NCBI GenBank assembly: GCA_003640385.1 | Contig: RCAB01000581.1 | Location: 1 to 36,123 of the forward strand | Length of the DNA stretch: 36,123 bases | Direction of reading: 5' to 3' | Source: Setaria digitata | Lineage: Eukaryota; Nematoda; Chromadorea; Rhabditida; Setariidae | Part shown: positions 22,701 through 35,100 of the stretch, piece after piece | How the letters are laid out: each line of letters begins with the position of its first letter | Numbering within the stretch: the stretch's first letter is position 1 | Translations under genes and position numbers: made by a program | Notes under the pieces: model-generated | The model's input: only the letters and a program-made list of their open reading frames with translations | Database searches by the model: none | What the model was told of the DNA's origin: nothing

Positions 22701-25144
22701 TTATTTTAATTATATTAAATCATTATCTTACCTACAGATGGTATGCAACTTTGAAGTAAATCACCAGCAATTACAATATAAATAATGCAGGTGCTAATTA
22801 ATTCTGTTAATTGGGCACATAATACCAAACGACCCATTCCTGGATGATATGCTTCCGCTACTGCTTGATATGTATTTCTTACCTGAACAAGTTTAAATAT
22901 TTAAAAAAAAATTTTGGAGAAATTTTAATATTAATAAAAACTGGAAATTATCCAAATTTAAATAAATCATACCCTTGTTACTATACATTGTTTCTTCAAT
23001 TAATTTAATAAATCAATAAATTTTTCTTCAAATGATTTCTTTCTTTTTTTTTTTTTGCTTTTTTGAAGTTTAATTAAATTATCTTTTGAAAGAAAATAGA
23101 ATTTTTAAAAAATTATCACCATTTCCCTTTTTCTTTTAAAAACCATTAACAAAAAGAATTTACTTTGGTGCCATTTTCATACAGACAATCAATGAGTAAA
23201 ACACCTGTCCAATAGCACAAATAAGCAACACCAACAATTGCTGCTACTGTCCACCAACCACCTACCTTGAATTTTCATAATCATTAATTAAACAATGACA
23301 AAATCAATTAGCTAAAGTAAAAATTTCCATTTTTTCATCACTGTTGATACTGATAGTTTTGTTAATAAAAAAAAACTTTGCTTCCAATAAATTGTAAATT
23401 GACTCTCAAAATCGTTTTATTTTTTCCTTTAAAATTCCTTGAAAATTAAAAATCAGAGATTAAATATAATTCTTTTGGATTGCAACAACTGTACTTGATA
23501 GTTCATTGTATTTTTTACTAATTACAACTTTTTAAGAATCAAAATTGCAGTTTTTACGAATTAAATATATCAATTTTATAATCTTTTTTAAATTGAACCA
23601 ATACATTAAAACATAATTTTAAATTTTTTAACATTCAAACAAGGATAAAACAAGTTGTTGCTTTATTATTTTAACAGTTTATGATAAAATTACATTTCTA
23701 TTTATTATCTATCTTTTTTCCAACATTTTTTTGCCTTTCATTGTACAGTAGTAATTTCAGCTTTTTTTTTAATTTTGAAATAATAAAAATACCATCGATT
23801 TTTTAAATCCTAGTAAATTCCTAAGTGATTTTTAAAATATTTTCTGATAAAGACAACCGAATTCTGGGATCAAATGAATAGTAAACAAAAACGAATAAGA
23901 TTTTTGCAATGGTAATATAATGATATGGATGATAAGATTGTTTGATTTGTTACTGTAGATTAAAAAATAAGGAAGGGAAAATTTCAAAAATTACGAAAGG
24001 AAAATGAAAATGCGACCAAACATTTTCATATTTTACAATTAAATTTCACTAAATTAAATTGTATTAAAATGATACTTTAACTGCAATGGGTAAACCGACG
24101 ATAAACATTCCTTGAATTGCATTTGTAACATTCCAGGCAGCTTGTAGTGCTGTGATGGGTTGTCGTGAAGTATGTTCATCATCAGTCACCGCTAACTTTT
24201 CTAAAAATTGTAATCTTATCAAAATTTCAATTTCTAATCTTTGATTATTCAAATTCATTTGAATTAGCTTTAATTTAATGAACAACTTCAATAATTTCAT
24301 CAATAACTTCAATCTAATAACTTAAATTTGCTAATTCCAGCATCTGTAGATTTGATTGCTCAGATAATTTGTTATACGATTACATTATTAATTGTTATTT
24401 GAGCTTATCAAAATTTCCATACAAGGTGATCTTAAATGCTCAATTTGTCGACAACATTTCAATTTTTATCTTAAAATGCCTTTTAGGAAGCTTAGATGAT
24501 TCAAAAAAAAAAGTAATGATTTCTTTTACTTTAATTTAACATTTGTAGTTAATCTTTAAATAATTTATTTATACATCATCACTGGCATAAATTTGAAAAT
24601 TATACAATAACTTCTTTACATGAAGCACAATCTCTCATGGAATTGTTATTTTTTACTAATTTGATAATAGTGGTTTATTTTTAACACTAATATTGATGAG
24701 AATTTTCACATTACTTAGATCAATATTATGTTAAAGACCTAGTCTATTACTTAATTTTTAATCAAACGATAGATTGGTGATAATTGCTTTTTTGTTTCCT
24801 TTTTTTTAAACACCAAAGTGATATAATTCATATAACTGGTATAAATTACTGCATAAAATGTAATCAGTTACACAGTCATTAATGGATAATGTATTGGAAA
24901 AGAAAGTTCTCTATGACAACTGATAATATATTTTTTTTATCAAAAATTGTATGATAAGGAATATACGCTGATAACCTTGAACATTTGCATGCTCCGTAAA
25001 ATTTGTTTCCTGATCCTGATAGCAATCAATGTGAATTGTATCATCATCAATGGATGATGTAAAAAGATTTTTATTTGTCCAATCTTTCCAATCGTGAAAA
25101 TTATATTGTCGTCGTATTGGTGCAACAGCATTCAACTCCTCCAT
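19724..25144 (-). CDS. unc-47: Vesicular GABA/glycine transporter (SLC32, VGAT)
   Basis: Loads GABA or glycine into synaptic vesicles in exchange for protons; a multi-pass protein of the amino acid/auxin permease family. Exons: 24976-25144, 24076-24200, 23164-23265, 22732-22882, 22174-22322, about 21602-21739, 21154-21300, 20328-20449 and 19724-20039. Total about 472 aa, close to worm UNC-47. The soluble N-terminus (MEELNAVAPIRRQYNFHDW...) is followed by the VGAT hallmark AAWNVTNAIQGMFIVGLP, then further membrane segments: YENGTK, VRNTYQAVAEA, CIIYIVIAGDLL, DWAWYKVPF, VVFGYTSHIFLPSLEASME, KALFSYPLPYFAAV and LMGLVGNITGTMLSF. Nearly every block aligns with mammalian VGAT. All junctions keep phase except that exon 6 has no AG acceptor (see findings). 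Exon 5 has three phase-compatible acceptors; 22322 aligns best. It marks inhibitory neurons, so expression is probably restricted. Confidence 0.95.
20590..20785. repeat. Degenerate AT-rich repeats in unc-47 intron
   Basis: Loose copies of a unit like AGATATCAATTATTTTGTAT recur about every 30-40 nt (for example near 20650, 20678, 20725 and 20758). Copies differ at many positions, so this is an old or weak tandem array. Confidence 0.5.
20834..20861. repeat. Perfect 13-bp-arm hairpin in unc-47 intron
   Basis: CTAATATGCATTT at 20834-20846 is followed by AG and then its exact reverse complement at 20849-20861. It lies in the intron between unc-47 exons 7 and 8. Confidence 0.9.
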
Positions 25145-25183
25145 TTTTCTCAATAAAATATTTTCAATAATTAAACTTTTTAA

Positions 25184-25192
25184 ACTAATCAT
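25184..25192 (+). promoter_or_regulatory. Homeodomain site resembling the UNC-30/Pitx motif
   Basis: ACTAATCAT fits the WNTAATCHH site described for UNC-30, which in C. elegans directly activates unc-47 and unc-25 in D-type motor neurons. It lies 40 bp upstream of the unc-47 ATG. A second match (ATTAATCAT) is at 25889-25897. In such AT-rich DNA chance matches are common, so this is only a candidate. Confidence 0.3.
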
Positions 25193-27578
25193 TGAACAAA
25201 CAAAGAGGGAGGGGGACGAAATTAAAGGGAGAAAATAAAAATAAATAGAGAGAGAAATTTCATGGAATCATTCAAATGGAAAATGAAGCTTTAAATATTT
25301 CTCATCTACATAGACTTTGCTTCATCTTCAAGAAAGTATCCTTTTGAAAAAAAAAATTTTTTTTCTCCTTTCATTTCAATTCTCTTTTTCATTTCTTTTC
25401 TTCCGTTCTTTCTTCATTTTCTTCATTTTGCATCATCAGAATGTCTTTTCCTTTTCTTTCTTTTTCTCCATTTTATTATTATTGCTATTACCATTATTCT
25501 TTTGCTGCTGTTGTTGTTCTTGAAATACCAATAAAAGAATACTTCAGAAATGCAAATAATTACTATCATACGATGAATAAATCACAATTGCCAATTTTAT
25601 TAAACATTTATTATGTTTTCTCAATTCCTTTTTTCTCTCTTTCTCTTTCTCTCCTTGTCTTTCTCAAAAAAAAAAAAGGAATTAAAGACTTAAGGAAAAG
25701 TATGTCACAAATCATATGAATTTAAAAATATGCAGAGATAAATAAATAAATAACAGCATAAAAGATGAAATTTCAATTTTACAAAAATTAAAAATTTCGT
25801 TACTTTCATTTCACAAATTTCAGCTGCTCAGACACTAAATGTAAAACTATTCGAGAAGAGAAAAGTACTTGAAAAATTTTGCCATTTTATTAATCATAAT
25901 ATGAAAAAGTGGCTTAAAAATAAATATCTATTACAAATTAAAAGCATAGCATTCAATAACTTCTAGATTATATGAAATTAATTATTTTATATCATTCAAT
26001 AACTTTTAATGATTTGTTTTAAATTATTATGCGATTTAGCAAAAAGAAAAAGAAGAAAAAAACTCCGATCAATTTTCGATCACTTTCCTGATCAATAAAA
26101 ATCGGAAGAAGGGAGTAAAATGAAATAAGATGATAAGAGAGAACGAAATAATTTTTATGAAGAAGAAAATTCTTTTTTTTGAAATTAAAATCAGAGAAAT
26201 GAAAAGAAGCAAAATTATCCAAACTTCTGATAAATAAATATTAGTTAGATCAAAAAGGTTATATTCTACTTTATAAAACGTTTTGGTCTTATCAGCTGAT
26301 TCTTAACTGTACAAGCAAAGCTTTATTAGAAGAAATTTTTGACAGTGACATGTCTTAGGTAATATTTGCTATTTTTAATTTCAAATGATAATTTCTATAT
26401 CATTTAAATTTACAGGTTAAACATTTAAAGTAATGAGTGTAATAATATATGGATAGCAAACACAACAACAAGTATAAATGATTTAAATTGATAAAAGTGT
26501 TTAGTAAGAAAATTAATGAAATTAACTGTTAATCATTTAAAAATCTATCAAATATCATTAAATGCGGAAATAAATGATTTGAAGTAATTAACAGAGGTTT
26601 GTTTCATTATTTTATTTTATTTTTTTTTTTTTTTTTTAATCATTTCCTGGTCTAAATTGTGCAATATGAGGTTCGGAAAATTGTTTCGGTTCCAATTATT
26701 TTGCAAAATTTTTAAAACAAGTCAACTAAATTAGTTTAATTTAGCAATGGTCGGAGCTATGGACGACGATTTTATGCTTTCTTCTCGATGTAACATTTAA
26801 TTCATCATTAATATAGCGAAAATCTATCACAAACTTTACGGTTTATATATATTTCTTTCCTAAAAATTTTGCATGAAATTTTGCAAATTTTCTGGAAAAT
26901 TTTTCAAAATTTTCGAGTTTTTCGGAAAACAAATATGTGAAAAGAAAGATGAAAATGAAAAATGGTTTAGTTGAATTGATGACTGATGAGGATGGATGGA
27001 TTTAACTGGACGAAATGAAATCCTTTTTCTATCAATCATTATTATTTTGAAGTTGAAGCATTTCTCATTTATTGTCTAATTTTCAATATTTTCTTGAAAT
27101 TTAAGTTAGATTGCGCATGAGCGAATTTCCTTGCAAAACATGACAGAACAAAGTTTAAGTCTCTGGATTGCTGAAAATGAAATCCCGAATTCCTATTTTC
27201 AGTTGAAAGGGTCAATTTAATTGCTCAATATATTTTATTATGCCGCGGAATATTACCAAAAGAACAGAGGAAATGGGAAAGTGCAAATTTATATGAGCAA
27301 AAATCCGAAAAAATTTAAAGAAGGAGTCTGCAAATTTAACAGCGCCATTATATTCTGCTGTATTATTATAATTTTTCAGTAGGATTCCCGATGAAATGAT
27401 AAATATGGGCAAGTAGAAATTACCCTTCGATGATTCGCTTGCCATTTTTTTTATGGAAACTATACTATAAATGAAAATCAATGATAAACGTTGGTAGTGT
27501 GAGATAAGTCAATGAAAATGACAGCTAAAGGTCTGCAACGTAAAGTACGTAAGCTCACGTAAGCCGTACGAAAATAAG

Positions 27579-27623
27579 CAATTACAGATGTTTAATTAAT
27601 TAAGGCTCCTATATCTGTAATTG
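27579..27623. repeat. Inverted repeat upstream of the ALADIN gene
   Basis: CAATTACAGAT (27579-27589) and its exact reverse complement ATCTGTAATTG (27613-27623) flank 23 bases. They lie about 305 bp before the ALADIN start codon and could form a hairpin or a bipartite protein site. Confidence 0.8.
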
Positions 27624-27927
27624 TGTCTCATAGGGAGAAATTGAGGAAGTCTGAGTGAAAATTTTTTTGAAATTGTTAATTTTACTTGTTGCATCTTGCG
27701 GAATGCTTACTTTTATTTTAGCTCATTTTATTGTTTTGCTTGAAAGATTTCACATTTTTTTGAAAACCCGGAGAAATTTGGCAAGAAGAAGTTATAAGGT
27801 GAATGAAAAAATTGTTTAACGAATTGGAGAAACTAAAATAGATAATATTTAAAGGGGGAAAATTATTTCATTTTTTGTGTATAATTAATTTGTTTTTTCT
27901 ATTGTTTTAAAAGTTTTTCAGGATTTG

Positions 27928-30900
27928 ATGATGTCATTGTATGAATTTCCACCGATCGGATCATCGGGTAATCATCCTATCTGTTTGCATGAAACAAACG
28001 GGCGGTTAATTTATGGTACTGAGGAAGATCTACAGGAAATGGAGGAGAATGCATTGGTTTGTAAATATTTTTTCCTTTTTTCATGAAAATTATCTCCTGC
28101 GCTTTCTGTTTATTTCGATATTCAGCATCCATTTTAAGTAACTAATTGATTTTAATGATATGATAAGAGCTCTAATTGTTTCTTTTTTTATCTGAAGAAT
28201 TTTCCAACTTAGTCCTTTTTTAATGTCTACATTTATTGCAGCTTAATCTTCGAATAGCTTTTAATGTGAAAAAAAAACTTATTCATATGCAAATGCATGA
28301 GGAAGAGGCATATGGGTAACTTTTTTTTTTGGGTAAAAAGGCGTTTAATAAACTTGTCTATTATAAATAAATGCACGAAAAAAAAATAAAGACAGGTGAA
28401 GGACTTAACTAAAAGTTATCTCTCTGTAAAGTTTTGGTTCTGTTAGAGAAATTTCAGTAATAGAGTGTTTTATTCATCTGTCTAAGGAGTATTTTAACAA
28501 AAAAGTCTTTTAACAAAAATATTAATATTTAAAATATGCTAACATTTTCTGCTAATAGGTTCCTAAGAGTATTAATCAAGCGACAAGTGTTTCAGTTAGG
28601 TGTATTTCCAAAAATTGAAAAAGGATTGCTAAACAAAATGCAATATTCATTATCCCGCGATAATGTCCGCGAGACTTTTGTGGGCAGTCAACAAAACCGA
28701 TTACAAGAAGCTATGAGTAGTTGGTTAGTCTGTTTTCTGGTAATAATCTTTAAAATTTGCTGTGACTCTGCATAAAGGAGATCTATACTTGATACGGTAA
28801 GAATTTCATGATGTTTAAACTAACATATATATGAACACTCCACTTCGTGTTTCATTATTTCCTTTTTTCATTCCTCCTCTGACAAATTGCATTTTTTCTT
28901 TAGTTGAATTTTAGGGCGACTAAAGGTATCGATAATTTGGTTGGTTGCATTAAAAATATCGTAAGTCCTTACGATAATTGGCTTTCAGCCGCTGGCCAGG
29001 TCTTCAGAAAGGCTCATGCAGATTTCAAAAGTGCTTTTGCTAAATCCGAAGAAAATCTGACCGATTCTATTGTGCATGCTTCATCTACCTTAAATTGGTA
29101 ACATTTTTGATTTGCAGAAAAACGTTTACTAAAAGGTTATTCTGCTCGTAGAATTGCTGTCATTCTTACTTAAAATTAGCTAAATAAGGTTAATACGTAG
29201 GTGATTAAAACTTATCTGTATCTTGGAAGATTTCTATTCAGATAATGAATTTTTTTTATTTGCTACAATTTTTAGTTATCGTATTACTCGAAATATCACA
29301 ATTTGCGTATTTTGTGCTTCAGGCAGACAAACTGGATACGTTGCATAGCTGTGCATAATAGTGGTCATCGAATAGCAATATGTCAAAATAACGATTACAT
29401 TAGGATTTTTTTTTGCTCCTCTCATCGATCACCTATCACCCTGAAACATCACTGTCAACAAAATGTTACTAATATGGCTTGGAAGTAAGCGGCCATTCTC
29501 TTTTTTTTTTCATTCATTTTAAAGTTCACACATTTTTAGTTATTTTGGCCTGAACTATGATTTTGAGGAGATTGTTTTGTAATACAACTTCTGTGATCCT
29601 TCAAATTTGAGTACATTTATAGTTCATAATTTAGGCCTTTTGATCGTATGGTGCTAGCTGTAGCTTGTTCCCATGTTATATTAATTTGGAGGCTTGACAA
29701 ACAGAACTTGAACATTCGGTTAGTTAAAATATACATTTACCATATTTAGTATTTATAGACATTGCAGTTAGAAAGTAGTTTAGGATCTTTTACTTTAGAC
29801 CATCAGCGAATTGTGCGGATGTCGTCGAGATGTCATCATTTGCTCCAATCACGCAGTGTTTTTGGGATTCTATCTTTGATCAAGCTTTGTTTGTTGTTTC
29901 AACATCGTCTTCATGTCTGCGGGTATTTTTTTTTTTTATTTTTTTTTTTTCACTCCATTTTATTAACTAGTTTTTATAGATATTCTGAAAATGAATTGCT
30001 AATTTTAAAAATCCAATTCTCAACTCCAGTGATTTCTTTTTTTGGAAAAATTTGTCTTTTGTGTGTATTGTTTTCTACAATTTATAGATACAGTAGCAGT
30101 ATTGCCATTCCAAGCCCCTTGTATTAAATTTTCTTTTTTCAAAAATTTTGCGCACTCTTTTTGTACGAATCCTATTTTTTAGTTTTCCCTCCAAACTAAG
30201 TTATTAGTTGAATATATTGTCTGGAATAAATTAGCGCTAAAGTTTCATGAAGTCAGTACATTAGGTTCTGGATACAAGTAATGGTGAAACTGAACCAGTT
30301 GGCTCTTGGGCTGGCGTTCGTGTTCGTCATGTATGGATTTCCCCTAATGGTTGTAAAATAGCTATTGCATATGATGAAAATATGATAAGGTATGAAGAAT
30401 CTGTTGGTGTTTTCAGTTAATTTAATGCAGTTTCTTTAGTTATAAACATCATTTCTTACTGTAAATCCATCTTTTCGTTCTTGAAGTGTTTACGATCGGC
30501 ATTCTTGGCATGAAGAACGATGGAAAAAATTGAAGGGTCTTTGTATAACAGGAGCTTGGACTCCATTAAGCGATGTGTTTTTTTTCACAACACATAATGA
30601 ACTTTTGATTCGCGGAATCCATTTTGTCAAAAAATTGCAGAATATAATGAATGATCAGTAAGTTTCCAGATTTGGATGATAGTGGTAATAATCTTTAGTT
30701 TTGAAACTACGTTAGCTTTTCGGAAGCGGTTTTTAATTCCCAAGAAGCTATAGCAGAAGTTTCAGTTCTATAGCTTGTCGAAGTTTGGGTATTTTAATTT
30801 CAATATTTCTGATTTGATGTTTTACTAATATGCACTTAGTTTTTTCGTCTTTCTGCTGTTAGATTTCTTATTTATTTTTTTTTTTTATTTCTTATTTTTC

Positions 30901-32688
30901 TTATTTTAGCAAACCCATTTATTACCGTGTATAGCATATAGAAATGTGAAATAAGGTAGTAGAGTCATCAAAAAGGCACCAAGGTGATCTTTGATGGCAA
31001 CCCTAGAGCGATAGTACTTATAAAATCATATTTCCAACATTTTTTTTTTCTTACTTATATTATTCACAATTTATCTCGTCTAGAACCACTTCCATTGGTT
31101 TTGCAGATTATCATATGGATCTGAGGTTGCTATTCCTGTATATGATCTTTCGGAAACAGTATTAGGACATCTGGATAATAAAAACGGCAGTAATGACCTC
31201 TTATGCAAAACTGATGGATATATTCGTGATATGAAGATTTCTCCTGATGGGCAACGTATCGCTGTTACTTTCAGTGGTAAAGCAATTTGAACGTTGTAAA
31301 AATGCTTAGTGTTCGCATTAGCTGTCGTCATAAGTAGTTTTTTTTTTTTTTTTTTTTTTAACCCAGTTAATAATATTAGTAATTCTTCAGTTACCAAACT
31401 AGGCAGTATTATAAATCTTATGGTGCTATAACATAACATATATCTGTTCTAATAGCTTGTTACTTAATATGATACGATTTTCACCGTGTTTCACGTTCTC
31501 AGATGAAACCATTTGAATATATCTCGCCTCTAACTGTGAAGATTTTCAAGTACAGAAGTTTTGAGACAAACTTATTGCTATTCTTGATTTGCAGCGAATC
31601 CAGCGGTTGTTGCTTTGTTTGTGGTTGAAACGATGCCATCATTCTTTTTTGCTCCGTGTGGATTAATAAATGGTGCAGCAACTTTTGGGCCAGCGACTAT
31701 TTTGTCATTTTTTCCAAAATTCCAACATGGTTCTCTTCTTATTATTGTAAGTGCAAAACTAGGGTAGGCATTATAGAAAGAAGTGCTTATCGAAGTGATA
31801 GTAATTGTAAGTTATAAGGGAGGGGGGAGGGCGTTGGAAGTGTAAGAAAACGTTGTTTTGGTCGCTCTGCGAAACATTTCTTTGTCTGGCGACCCTGGCA
31901 GGACTCGAACCTGCAGTCTTCGCTTTAGGAGAGCGACGCCTTATCCATTAGGCCACAGGGCCGACTGCTGATCTGGTCGATAAAATCGATCAGAAATCGA
32001 AATTTTTATTTATACAAATTTCACTCAACAAAGTAACATTGTTAGTTAATGTTTTTTTTTTTTTGTACTGGCGTACAATATTCGAATGATTTTTATTTTT
32101 CGATCAGTAATGATTATATATCATAAATATTGTTGATTTTGATGAAGACCTTAAATATTCTCGTTGCTACAAACAGAAAGTTTCTCTTATGTTTAATATA
32201 GTTCATGGGTATTACAAACAATATATATCATAAATATTGCTGATTTTGCCGCCGATAATCGAATGCAATGTGAGCGCAAGAGACGCTGGTGAAGGGTGGT
32301 GGTATTACACTGCTTCTTTATTCAATTTATCAGTTCAGTTTTTCGGACATTGTTATAGGTTTGGTCTGCTGGAAAGGTGCAGTATATTCCGTTGCTATAT
32401 GGACATTTTGCCACTGAAGGAATTCATTTAAATCAAATCAAGAAGGAGAAATTGCTGGATGAGATGTCAGCAGAAGAGCTATTAATTCGAGAATCACAAC
32501 TATCTGGGAGGGAAAGTTCGAAGAGTACTGATCATATCCAAAGAAGGGAATTGGGTAGTTGCTATAATCGTAGCCGAGAGAAAGCTAATAAAAATTCAGC
32601 GGCAACTTCAACTTCTGATGTCGAGCTGTTCTCTTCAGTGGGGCTCTACGATTTACTGGCTCTGAAAAGTGCTGAGAAAGCTAATTGA
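27928..32688 (+). CDS. AAAS: ALADIN, WD-repeat nucleoporin (AAAS orthologue)
   Basis: Nuclear pore component; the human orthologue is mutated in triple-A syndrome. Exons: 27928-28056, 28242-28315, 28559-28723, 28778-28796, 28904-29097, 29323-29484, 29635-29718, 29799-29922, 30265-30389, 30487-30657, 31107-31276, 31595-31746 and 32359-32688. All phases agree, giving about 632 aa (human 546). The N-terminus MMSLYEFPPIG... parallels the human start; TTTTTCAG ends at 27921, just before the ATG, and may be a spliced-leader acceptor. Seven propeller-blade-like stretches are visible: NWIRCIAVHNSGHRIAI, VTNMAWKPFDRMVLAVA, ITQCFWDSIFDQALFVV, VRHVWISPNGCKIAIAY, ITGAWTPLSDVFFFTT, IRDMKISPDGQRIAVTF and LSFFPKFQHGSLLIIVW. 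Family matches include VACSHVILIWRLD and WSAGKVQYIPLLY. The last about 85 residues are a polar, Ser/Glu-rich tail not like the human one. Exon 4 is a 19-nt microexon. A tRNA gene lies antisense in the last intron. Confidence 0.93.
31890..31962 (-). tRNA. tRNA-Arg (anticodon CCU)
   Basis: A 73-nt cloverleaf on the minus strand, 31962 to 31890. The 7-bp acceptor stem pairs GGCCCTG with CAGGGTC (one G-T pair) and has discriminator G. The D-arm carries TGGCCTAATGG (A box). The anticodon stem TCGCT/AGCGA closes a CTCCTAA loop, anticodon CCT. The T-arm carries GGTTCGAGTCC (B box). There is no intron and no encoded CCA. It sits antisense inside the last ALADIN intron; the first run of four T downstream on its strand is about 40 nt away, near 31847. 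Confidence 0.96.
32115..32248. repeat. 27-bp direct repeat pair in the last ALADIN intron
   Basis: TATATATCATAAATATTG-type sequence at 32115-32141 recurs at 32222-32248 with one mismatch in 27 bp. The copies are separated by 80 bp of unrelated sequence. Confidence 0.85.
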
Positions 32689-35100
32689 TATTGTCGGTTG
32701 ATTCATTTGTATGGTAAGCTCTTTGCCAATTGTTGGACTGCATTAATATGGTCACTTTTTCCGAACTATTCTGTATAATATGATGTTTTTATCTTTGTTA
32801 ATATTAATAATATCTTCATTCAGTTTAATAATATTATTTGTAAAGAAAGAAAAGGAAAAAATTCCCAGGAAATAATATGAAGGCCATAGTGCTTCAGAAT
32901 ATCTTATAGATTTTGGAAATTTTTGATTTTGATTTTGTTTTATTTTCCCTTTGCTTCCTCATTTTTTTTTTTTTTTTTATTTCCCCTATTAAATCTTTCA
33001 GGGAGCTCGTAGCGAATTGATTTGGATCTTTCCATAAAGTAGCCTTTGCTTTGCATTATCGTTTGTGATTTTTCTATAAAATAAGAAATTGTATTTAGAA
33101 TCCACTGATTATTTTGCAAAAATGGCGCGTCCTTCTCATCAGAGGTATCAAAATTAAAGATGAAAAACTGTAACAAAAATGCACAAATGACAGTCGATCG
33201 ATGTATGCTATGTATTAATGATGCATCGAAATTTTGACTATCATCTATCCATTCATCGACCTGTCACCTGTTTCATTTTGTAGCATTAATAGCAGACAAA
33301 CTATTAACATCAATAGATTGTTTGCCTGTTAAAACTCTCATCATTTTATTGCTTAAGTATGAGATGCGATGTTACTGCTGTTCACTGTTAACCATCAACA
33401 GCTCTCCAATTACAACCATTCTTCGCTTTTTGATCGACCTGATAAAGTGTTAACTTAAAAATGTCATGCCGCTACAATAATTTGTTAAAATAATTGTTTT
33501 AATATATATTTTGTATTCTACGAGCAAATCTTTAAAAAAAGAAAAATGAGTAATTCATCATCATATAACGCAGCACAGTATGTATTTTCGTTTGACACTA
33601 GCTAATACTATACAGAAAAGAAGAAAGTAAGCAAATAGTTCGTTATTATTATCATTATCATAATTAATATTATAGCATTTTGTAACACACAGGAAGAAAT
33701 CATTTTTTGAGTTGATAAGTTATCAGCCTATATCATGATTTGCTGTTTTATTTTTGTTTTTTTTTTTTTTTTTTTTTTTTTCTCTGGTTTTACAGACACA
33801 GTAGTACGTGGTAGTTTTTAATCTTTGTCGAAGATTGGGCTAAAAAGCAATGAAAAAAGACTAGAACAGAAGGTCGTAAATTGTTATTATTTATACTAAT
33901 TCAAATAATTGATAGCTTTAACCAAAAGGGAAAGTGTCAGTGATTTTTTTTGTTGAGGATGTGTTCCTTTTTTCTTCGTTTTTTTTTTTCTTTTTTTCTT
34001 TGGTCTTAACAGTCACAATTAGTGATATTTCTGGAAGACTTTTTATTATTTGAAAGGTAGTAGAAATATGAACTTCATATTCCCGAGCCATAATTTTAAT
34101 CGTAGTCGTAATTCTTGAGCAATATTGGTATTTTTACTCATTTGCTGTTTCGTTATTAACGATTACCGTGACTGTATTGTTTTCTTCACAGTTCTTATCC
34201 TAGGGACAATTGGTATTTATTTCAACATAACTTTTTTCATTTATCGCCAGCAAATTTTTTTGTTCATATCTTTAACATGCTGTTTACTGACTTTTCTCTT
34301 GTTGTTTCTATTTCATTTCATTTTTATTTATTATTTTAATTTTTAATAACAAATCAAACTATCAGATCAGAAGTGTCCGGGTGAACTTTTTTCTCTTCGT
34401 TTTACTATAGAATTCTTGTTGAAACGACTTTCTTTTCTTTTTTCTTCTTTTTTTTTTTAAATGTTTAAAAAAAATAGAAAATTTCACGCCTCTCTCTTCC
34501 TTTTTCCTAATTTCAAAATGCGTAGTACTGTTACAAATTGCACAAGAGTAACTGAAAACTAGTTAACTAAGGTGGTTAATTATCTAGAAAATTCAGGATG
34601 AGATAATGAAGTAGTGGCAAATTAGATATGTACAGATAGATAACAAGCAATAGATATTGAGCAATTACTTAACAGAGAACAAATGTTTAAAATTATAGAA
34701 CGACTAATCGGTAAACTGACTTTTATCTTTTTTTAAAATATATATTTAATAGTTTTGGTGTATATTGTAAACGAAAGTCTGTGATGTATGAAATGAGAAA
34801 AAAAAATTGCAGTAAGTAAATAGTATTACTTCATCAAATAGTCTTACAGTGCTATTAACTAAATGATATAATTTTTAATTATTGAACTAATGCAATAATC
34901 AATTTATTGTAACAAATTCCCAAGCATTAATGTAGTCTCGTAATTTATCATGTTTAATTCTAATTTATTTTTTATTAATTTTCTCTTAAAAATTTAAACG
35001 AAGATAAAATTTATTTGCCCAGGACTAGTAGTGAATCTATCAACAAAGAATTCGAGAAATTATGAAAGGATTGAAAAGATATTTAAAAATAGGTATAACG

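Larger units (their letters stand above)
25145..27927. other. Divergent intergenic region, unc-47 / ALADIN
   Basis: No gene is recognised. On the plus strand 25200-25260 is purine-rich and 25360-25530 is pyrimidine-rich (C/T runs, then CTGCTGTTGTTGTTC). An AG at 25187-25188 on the minus strand could be a spliced-leader acceptor for unc-47. A poly-T run lies at about 26622-26638. An 11-bp perfect inverted repeat lies at 27579-27623. The minus-strand frame at 27212-27481 has no recognisable domain. Confidence 0.5.

Noticed and set aside
27212..27481. 89-codon minus-strand frame
   Set aside because: No domain or splice partner; composition resembles intergenic DNA.
29762..30127. Plus-strand open frame of 121 codons
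   Set aside because: Its first part overlaps ALADIN exon 8 in another frame and the rest is intron 8. The true splice from 29922 to 30265 gives the conserved WD sequence, so this is a shadow frame.
31080..31439. Minus-strand open frame of 119 codons
   Set aside because: It is antisense to ALADIN exon 11 and a poly-T run; no domain, and it is explained by the plus-strand gene.
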